From Candidatus Woesearchaeota archaeon (GTDB lineage Archaea; Nanobdellota; Nanobdellia; Woesearchaeales; ARS49), in NCBI GenBank assembly GCA_016203305.1, contig JACQMY010000019.1:1-37268 (forward strand): DNA of 37,268 bases, read 5' to 3'. The notes under the pieces were generated by a model. It was not told the DNA's origin, did no database searches, and saw only the letters and a list, made by a program, of their open reading frames with translations. Shown here in pieces: positions 36,475 through 37,268 of the stretch (positions are counted from its first letter, which is position 1; each line of letters starts with the position of its first letter). Both the position numbers and the translations under genes were made by a program.

Positions 36475-37266
36475 TTAAACGAGAGGCTCGCCTCCGGCTC
36501 GCACTGATAGCGGACGCACACGAGCGAAACGGCCATAGTTGCTGACGTCGTCGTTGCCATCCGCAATCGAATCGACGCCATCGAGCAGCACCAACGGCCG
36601 CAACTGGTCTACTTCTGGCCGTTTTCCAAGCACCCAGAAGTTCATGAAATACTTACTAAAATCATTGCCCCGTTGTCGAGCTTCCCTTTCTGCTCGTGCA
36701 ACAAACCTATCGAGCAAATCCTGATTATAGCCAGCAGCGGCAAGCCAAGGACAGTGAATACTCGCCTGCTCAGGAGAAAGAACAGCATTACACCTGTGCT
36801 GGTTTGTCCTAAAAACCTCACCACCATACCTATCAAAAGGAACCTCAACATACGCGTTATCACCCAAACCAAGCAGCTCTACAGCCAAAGGCACGATCTT
36901 GAACTCAGTTATATCATCCTCATTGGGGCGTTCTCCCTTGTATAACACTCCTGAAAACGTGCCAAAATGATTATTCCACAATACTGAATCTTGACAGTCC
37001 AGCTTTGCCTCCAAGGTTTCTGAAAACAACAACGGACAAGGAAGGCCATTGTAAAAAGGATGCGCCAAATCATCATCCGGCTCTCTCAAGTCCCGCTTGC
37101 ATGCAGTACGAAGCAAGTTCAAACCCTTACCGTACGCTGGAAAACCAGTTTCGCCAGACACTGCATAACCACCACGCAAAGAAAGATCCAAAGGACCATG
37201 CAGTCCTGCCTGCTTTAGCGCATGACGATACCTAAGTAGATCAGCACGCTCCCCTGTCTCCCTCAT
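36475..37266 (-). CDS. Protein of unknown function, reaching the window edge
   Basis: 263 residues if the ATG at 37266 is the start; only two bases remain in the window, so the true start may lie outside. Soluble, no signal or membrane helix visible. It has several Cys (RTACKRDLRE, GLPCPLLF, LDCQDS, HRCNAVL, HCPWLAA) and aromatic-rich segments such as VPFDRYGGEVFRTNQHRC, NDFSKYFMNFWVLGKRPEVDQ and LRPLVLLDGVDSIADG. I do not recognise a family. It is the only gene with this G/C-richer style at this end. Confidence 0.6.
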   Translation of the reverse strand: MRETGERADLLRYRHALKQAGLHGPLDLSLRGGYAVSGETGFPAYGKGLNLLRTACKRDLREPDDDLAHPFYNGLPCPLLFSETLEAKLDCQDSVLWNNHFGTFSGVLYKGERPNEDDITEFKIVPLAVELLGLGDNAYVEVPFDRYGGEVFRTNQHRCNAVLSPEQASIHCPWLAAAGYNQDLLDRFVARAEREARQRGNDFSKYFMNFWVLGKRPEVDQLRPLVLLDGVDSIADGNDDVSNYGRFARVRPLSVRAGGEPLV

Positions 37267-37268
37267 AC

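Overview
The window reads as a chromosomal segment of an archaeon, most likely a DPANN lineage of the Woesearchaeota type. This is inferred from gene content and promoters; no rRNA is present to fix the taxonomy. The archaeal markers are an STT3/AglB oligosaccharyltransferase, a geranylgeranyl-reductase flavoprotein, a PhoU regulator with an AbrB-type N-terminus, a TrmB-family regulator, a PolX-PHP polymerase, the GTPase/DUF2073/zinc-ribbon (ArvABC-like) set, and TATA boxes about 25-30 nt upstream of start codons, which imply leaderless mRNAs. Several secreted-protein genes instead have a leader with a strong Shine-Dalgarno sequence.

Layout. 1-1966: ArvA-ArvB-ArvC-like set (vesicle-associated small GTPase family) with a NUDIX gene inserted. 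2039-2920: two paralogous single-pass surface proteins. 2946-4425: second IDI-like NUDIX and a PhoU/AbrB regulator. 4426-4664: structured intergenic region with three hairpins. 4665-5753: DHH phosphoesterase. 5846-5950: 34-codon membrane micro-ORF between two repeat arrays. 6041-9163: STT3 with a C-terminal FKBP isomerase domain. 9391-10470: geranylgeranyl reductase. 10495-18775: an unusual envelope locus with a bacterial-type membrane Ser/Thr kinase, divergent from two coiled-coil lipoproteins, a secreted beta-rich (barrel-like) protein and a Pro-rich membrane protein. 18772-24153: three surface proteins with Ig/CARDB/cadherin-like domains. 24136-25820: amino-acid permease and a small alpha/beta hydrolase. 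25821-26679: possible ncRNA and two small regulators. 26707-26908: tRNA-Trp(CCA) and a duplicated tRNA 3' end. 27079-28368: a 2H phosphoesterase and a toxin-antitoxin pair. 28371-31462: DUF192, two small unknowns, PolX and an Ap4A-type NUDIX. 31527-33502: solute-binding lipoprotein divergent from a TrmB regulator. 33535-37266: lipoprotein, family-4 uracil-DNA glycosylase, small unknown, PLD-like lipoprotein and an unknown gene at the window edge.

The most striking non-gene signal is a family of degenerate 7-bp tandem arrays (units of the form WAGGNNN) that fill intergenic spaces at 993-1048, 2918-3009, 5744-5848, 5948-6040, 9207-9366, 34423-34513 and 35487-35542, always with the G-rich face on the + strand. 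For all six + strand genes that run into an array, the stop codon is TAG and that TAG belongs to a repeat unit. Only 1 of 19 other + strand genes uses TAG. Two arrays supply codons to neighbouring genes (the NUDIX C-terminus and, in a variant form, the STT3 N-terminus).

Themes that may tie the genes together (inference): cell-surface assembly. This covers glycosylation plus proline isomerisation on one polypeptide (STT3-FKBP), ether-lipid saturation, vesicle GTPase components, and a kinase-linked set of lipoproteins and surface proteins that carry glycosylation sequons.
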